Shown here: positions 49,340 to 51,553 of the stretch, piece by piece
How positions within the stretch are numbered: position 1 is the first letter of the stretch
Layout of the letters: each line of letters begins with the position of its first letter
Source: Willaertia magna
Lineage: Eukaryota; Heterolobosea; Eutetramitea; Acrasida; Naegleriidae
Assembly: GCA_902984215.1 (NCBI GenBank)
Contig: CADWAF010000272.1
Span: forward strand, 1-51,553
Direction: 5' to 3'
DNA length: 51,553 nt
Program-made: the position numbers and the translations under genes
The notes under the pieces: model-generated
The model's database searches: none
What the model saw: the letters and a program-made list of their open reading frames with translations, nothing else
What the model was told of the DNA's origin: nothing

Positions 49340-50449
49340 TTAATGATATAATTCATCTATTTCTTCATCTTTCAATTCTAAACAATTTAAATCAAACACT
49401 TTTGTAAAAGGTAAAATATTTCCATCAGGATTATGATCTTTATGTGAATTATGATCTTCTAAAATTGCAAAATAAACTCTATCAAAATATTTATTATATT
49501 TCTCAATCTTTTCCTTAAAAACTTTTGCCATTAACTCTGGATTGTTCTTAAAAGCACCACATCCAACTGCACCTAACACTACGTTCCTTACGCCCTTAGT
49601 GATTGCTACTTTTAATATTAGCTCAATTACAACTGCATTTCTTTCATCTATCTTATGTGTTGATTTAGATGTATTTTTAACTGCTGCAGCTGTAATAAAA
49701 TCCATTAATTTAGGAGATTTAAAGAATGGATATCCTTTCTTTTCATTTCCTCTAAAAACAATTACGTTTGGATTGTAAACAACTGTATTGTGACCAATTG
49801 GATATTTCCAATTTCTATTTTTATCAATTTTATCTACTTCATTATCTAAACATTGATATAGATTTGTTCTTCTATGTAAATTTTCTTCCTGAGCTCCACA
49901 TCCCGCTTTGTAGCCTCCACCAGCTGTGTTTGGATTGGCCATATTTAAAACAGCAACCCTTTCATTCAATAGATTTTCTCTTTTTAATTGTTGTTGAATA
50001 TATAAACCAACATCAATAGAATCACCATTCACAATTTGCACATCACAAACGTTATTTTCCTTATCTAATGGTAAGGCTGGAGAAATAAATTCGTTATCTG
50101 TAAATGGTACAGAATGGATAGGTCCATAAGTTAGTAAATCATTGTCAAAAACAATTTTAAATTGTTTTAAATTATTTTGTTCATCCTTATCTTGAATTAC
50201 ATAATATTTATCTCTACAAATTTTAATGGTTTGATTTTGGGTAAGTATCCTAAGAGTTCTTAATTTATTTTTATCAAGTATTTGAACTGATTCTTTAAAA
50301 TTCTTTACAAATTGATTAGGGTTATATAATGATGAATAATAAACTTGTTGTTTTTTCATATCGCCTTCAAAGAAATTATCAGATAATGGAGCTAACTCTT
50401 CTTTCATGTCAACAACTTGACAAACATTGGTGTTTAATTGTGGCTGCAT
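49340..50449 (-). CDS. Bacterial-type poly(ADP-ribose) glycohydrolase
   Basis: This 369-aa protein carries the microbial-type PARG signature: NMANPNTAGGGYKAGCGAQE, with GGG followed by QEE (catalytic Glu pair), then LHRRTNLYQCL. IELILKVAITKGVRNVVLGA and GCGAFKNNPELMAKVFKE are the usual macrodomain C-terminal motifs. The enzyme removes poly(ADP-ribose), and possibly mono-ADP-ribose, from proteins. Family members of this type are common in bacteria and scattered in fungi and protists, so transfer is possible but not shown. Codon use and AT content match the neighbours. Its start is 28 bp from that of the divergent right-edge gene. Confidence 0.9.
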   Translation of the reverse strand: MQPQLNTNVCQVVDMKEELAPLSDNFFEGDMKKQQVYYSSLYNPNQFVKNFKESVQILDKNKLRTLRILTQNQTIKICRDKYYVIQDKDEQNNLKQFKIVFDNDLLTYGPIHSVPFTDNEFISPALPLDKENNVCDVQIVNGDSIDVGLYIQQQLKRENLLNERVAVLNMANPNTAGGGYKAGCGAQEENLHRRTNLYQCLDNEVDKIDKNRNWKYPIGHNTVVYNPNVIVFRGNEKKGYPFFKSPKLMDFITAAAVKNTSKSTHKIDERNAVVIELILKVAITKGVRNVVLGAVGCGAFKNNPELMAKVFKEKIEKYNKYFDRVYFAILEDHNSHKDHNPDGNILPFTKVFDLNCLELKDEEIDELYH

Positions 50450-50477
50450 TTTTTAAAGTAAATCGAGCGAAAATAAA
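50450..50477. promoter_or_regulatory. 28-bp gap between two divergent start codons
   Basis: The PARG ATG (minus, 50447-50449) and the ATG of the right-edge gene (plus, 50478-50480) lie 28 bp apart. Any core promoter for either gene must overlap the other's 5' UTR or coding sequence, unless one of the two starts is wrong. Confidence 0.5.
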
Positions 50478-51553
50478 ATGCAGCAAAGCGAACACGAAAT
50501 TATTGAGCTCAAAAGAGAATTACACAGGAGGAATGAGGAAGTAGCTAGGTTAGAAAAACTTATGTCAAAACTACAAGTCATGGTCTATAACTTATTTCAA
50601 GGAGATAAAGGAGCAAAGATAAAGAAATTATTGCAAGAAGATGTTAGAAAGGTTAAACAGATAGATAAAGCAGGTCGTTACGATAAACAGAATAAAAAGG
50701 TCATAATACTCGAAGGGAATGAACACAGAAGTAAAGTAAAAACTACTAATGATGTTTATAACAAACAAAACATCATGATCTCAAAAAGTTTCATAAAGTT
50801 TGAAAACAAAAATAGAGGAATCCACAAAAAATCTCATAAAAATCTTGTCAGTCAACCCAAAAAATATCTACCAAGTCAACCAAAAATTATTGGGCAACAA
50901 AAAATATCCATTGTACCAAAACAATGTAAAACAAGCTTTGAACTTATAAAAAATACCCAAAAGACTATCCCCCAAATAAACCACACAAATAACATGAATA
51001 GAAAATTCAACAATAACAATAATAGCAATTTATCAAGCAACACTAACTCATCAACAACAACTAGTAACCCCCAACCACTTAATAATGGGCCAACAATACA
51101 AAACGGCTTGCAATCAAGTACAAGCTATAACCCTAACAACAAAAGAAACCAGGATATATCTAATGTCAATAATGACAACAACAGCAAAGAAAATAAGAAA
51201 GTTAACAGAAATTACTCATTTAGTATTTCAGTAGTAACAGTTAATACCATAGTTGAAAGAGATCAGTTCCACTCATACATAGTAAATAATATTCCAAGAT
51301 TTAAAATTAGTAACATCTACATCTCACAACTAAAACCCAATATCATCCAAGTCTTGGTACTCAACGAAGAAAATAAAAATAATATTATAAAACACTTAAA
51401 CAAGGTGGAAATTAAAGGAGGCACTAATATTAGATATTATATGTTTAAACTTAACTTTGTTAGTGGAGTAAAAAATGTTATGTTTGAGACAAACAATATT
51501 AACGAAATTTATTTTAGAATTAATGTAATTTTAGAAGAAGTTTATAAAACAAC
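50478..51553 (+). CDS. Partial A-rich ORF, possible retroelement ORF1/Gag
   Basis: A frame from the ATG at 50478 stays open for 358 codons to the window edge, so the gene is cut off. Parts: an N-terminal coiled coil (EIIELKRELHRRNEEVARLE, VMVYNLFQGDKGAKIKKL), a basic Lys/Asn-rich and Ser/Thr/Asn-rich middle, and a C-terminal globular stretch (FHSYIVNNIPRFKISNIYIS, IIQVLVLNEENKNNIIKHL, NIRYYMFKLNFVSGVKNVMF). This order, and the beta-alpha pattern of the last part, resemble ORF1/Gag proteins of Jockey-type non-LTR elements, an inference. The sense strand is markedly A-rich, with more AAC, ACC and ATC codons than in neighbouring genes, also a retroelement trait. No zinc knuckle has been reached yet. 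Confidence 0.6.
   Translation, partial: MQQSEHEIIELKRELHRRNEEVARLEKLMSKLQVMVYNLFQGDKGAKIKKLLQEDVRKVKQIDKAGRYDKQNKKVIILEGNEHRSKVKTTNDVYNKQNIMISKSFIKFENKNRGIHKKSHKNLVSQPKKYLPSQPKIIGQQKISIVPKQCKTSFELIKNTQKTIPQINHTNNMNRKFNNNNNSNLSSNTNSSTTTSNPQPLNNGPTIQNGLQSSTSYNPNNKRNQDISNVNNDNNSKENKKVNRNYSFSISVVTVNTIVERDQFHSYIVNNIPRFKISNIYISQLKPNIIQVLVLNEENKNNIIKHLNKVEIKGGTNIRYYMFKLNFVSGVKNVMFETNNINEIYFRINVILEEVYKT

Noticed and set aside
1..51553. tRNA, rRNA, snRNA genes and CRISPR arrays
   Set aside because: None was recognised by eye: no T-loop/acceptor pairs, no U6-type ACAGAGA region, no regular spaced repeats. A covariance search was not possible.

Overview
The window is nuclear DNA of a gene-dense, strongly AT-rich unicellular eukaryote using the standard code (TAA, TAG and TGA all act as stops). 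Short introns (about 38-60 nt, mostly GTAAGT...AG), gaps of 5-500 bp between genes on alternating strands, A-rich start contexts (AAAAAATG), Asn-rich spacers and a flagellar-type gene point to a free-living amoeboflagellate of the Heterolobosea, most likely Naegleria or a close relative. The genus is an inference from genome style and gene content. No rRNA, tRNA, CRISPR array or complete transposon was recognised.

Layout. 1-7.1 kb: a cut-off gene at the left edge, an RCC1-repeat gene with a frameshift, a membrane-anchored cytochrome P450, an SCP/FCP1-type phosphatase and mitochondrial aconitase. 7.4-13.6 kb: an oxysterol-binding-protein relative, inositol-3-phosphate synthase, a secreted alpha/beta hydrolase and a small membrane protein. 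13.6-19 kb: three signalling or cell-cycle genes, Wee1-like kinase, Cdc45 and a Ras-family GTPase with a 5-nt microexon; E2F-like sites lie in the gaps upstream of Wee1 and Cdc45. 19-28 kb: an unknown protein, a multi-spanning RING-H2 ligase, an NAA80-like acetyltransferase, importin beta-1, the rRNA-processing factor RRP1 and an LYR protein.

28-39 kb: a CxxC protein, an AT74-type histidine phosphatase with a GC-AG intron, two membrane proteins, a small myristoylation-motif protein, a Zn(II)2Cys6 transcription factor, a coiled-coil protein with Cys-Pro motifs, and a six-exon EF-hand protein with F-x-P repeats typical of axonemal and basal-body proteins. A long hairpin lies in the convergent gap near 30.7 kb. 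38.7-51.5 kb: a secreted Cys/Lys-rich repeat protein, an MPPED-type phosphoesterase, a GT13-like glycosyltransferase 5 nt downstream of an HSL-type hydrolase, an MGRN1-like RING ligase, TIM50, an SDR whose coding end overlaps a PXK-like pseudokinase, a bacterial-type PARG, and at the right edge an A-rich open frame that may be a retroelement ORF1.

The genes form no operon-like pathway; they are ordinary eukaryotic functions packed closely. The features most worth following are the Ras microexon, the 30.7-kb hairpin, the Cys/Lys-rich secreted protein, the right-edge Gag-like frame, and the extreme compaction (28-bp divergent promoter, 5-nt head-to-tail gap, overlapping coding ends).
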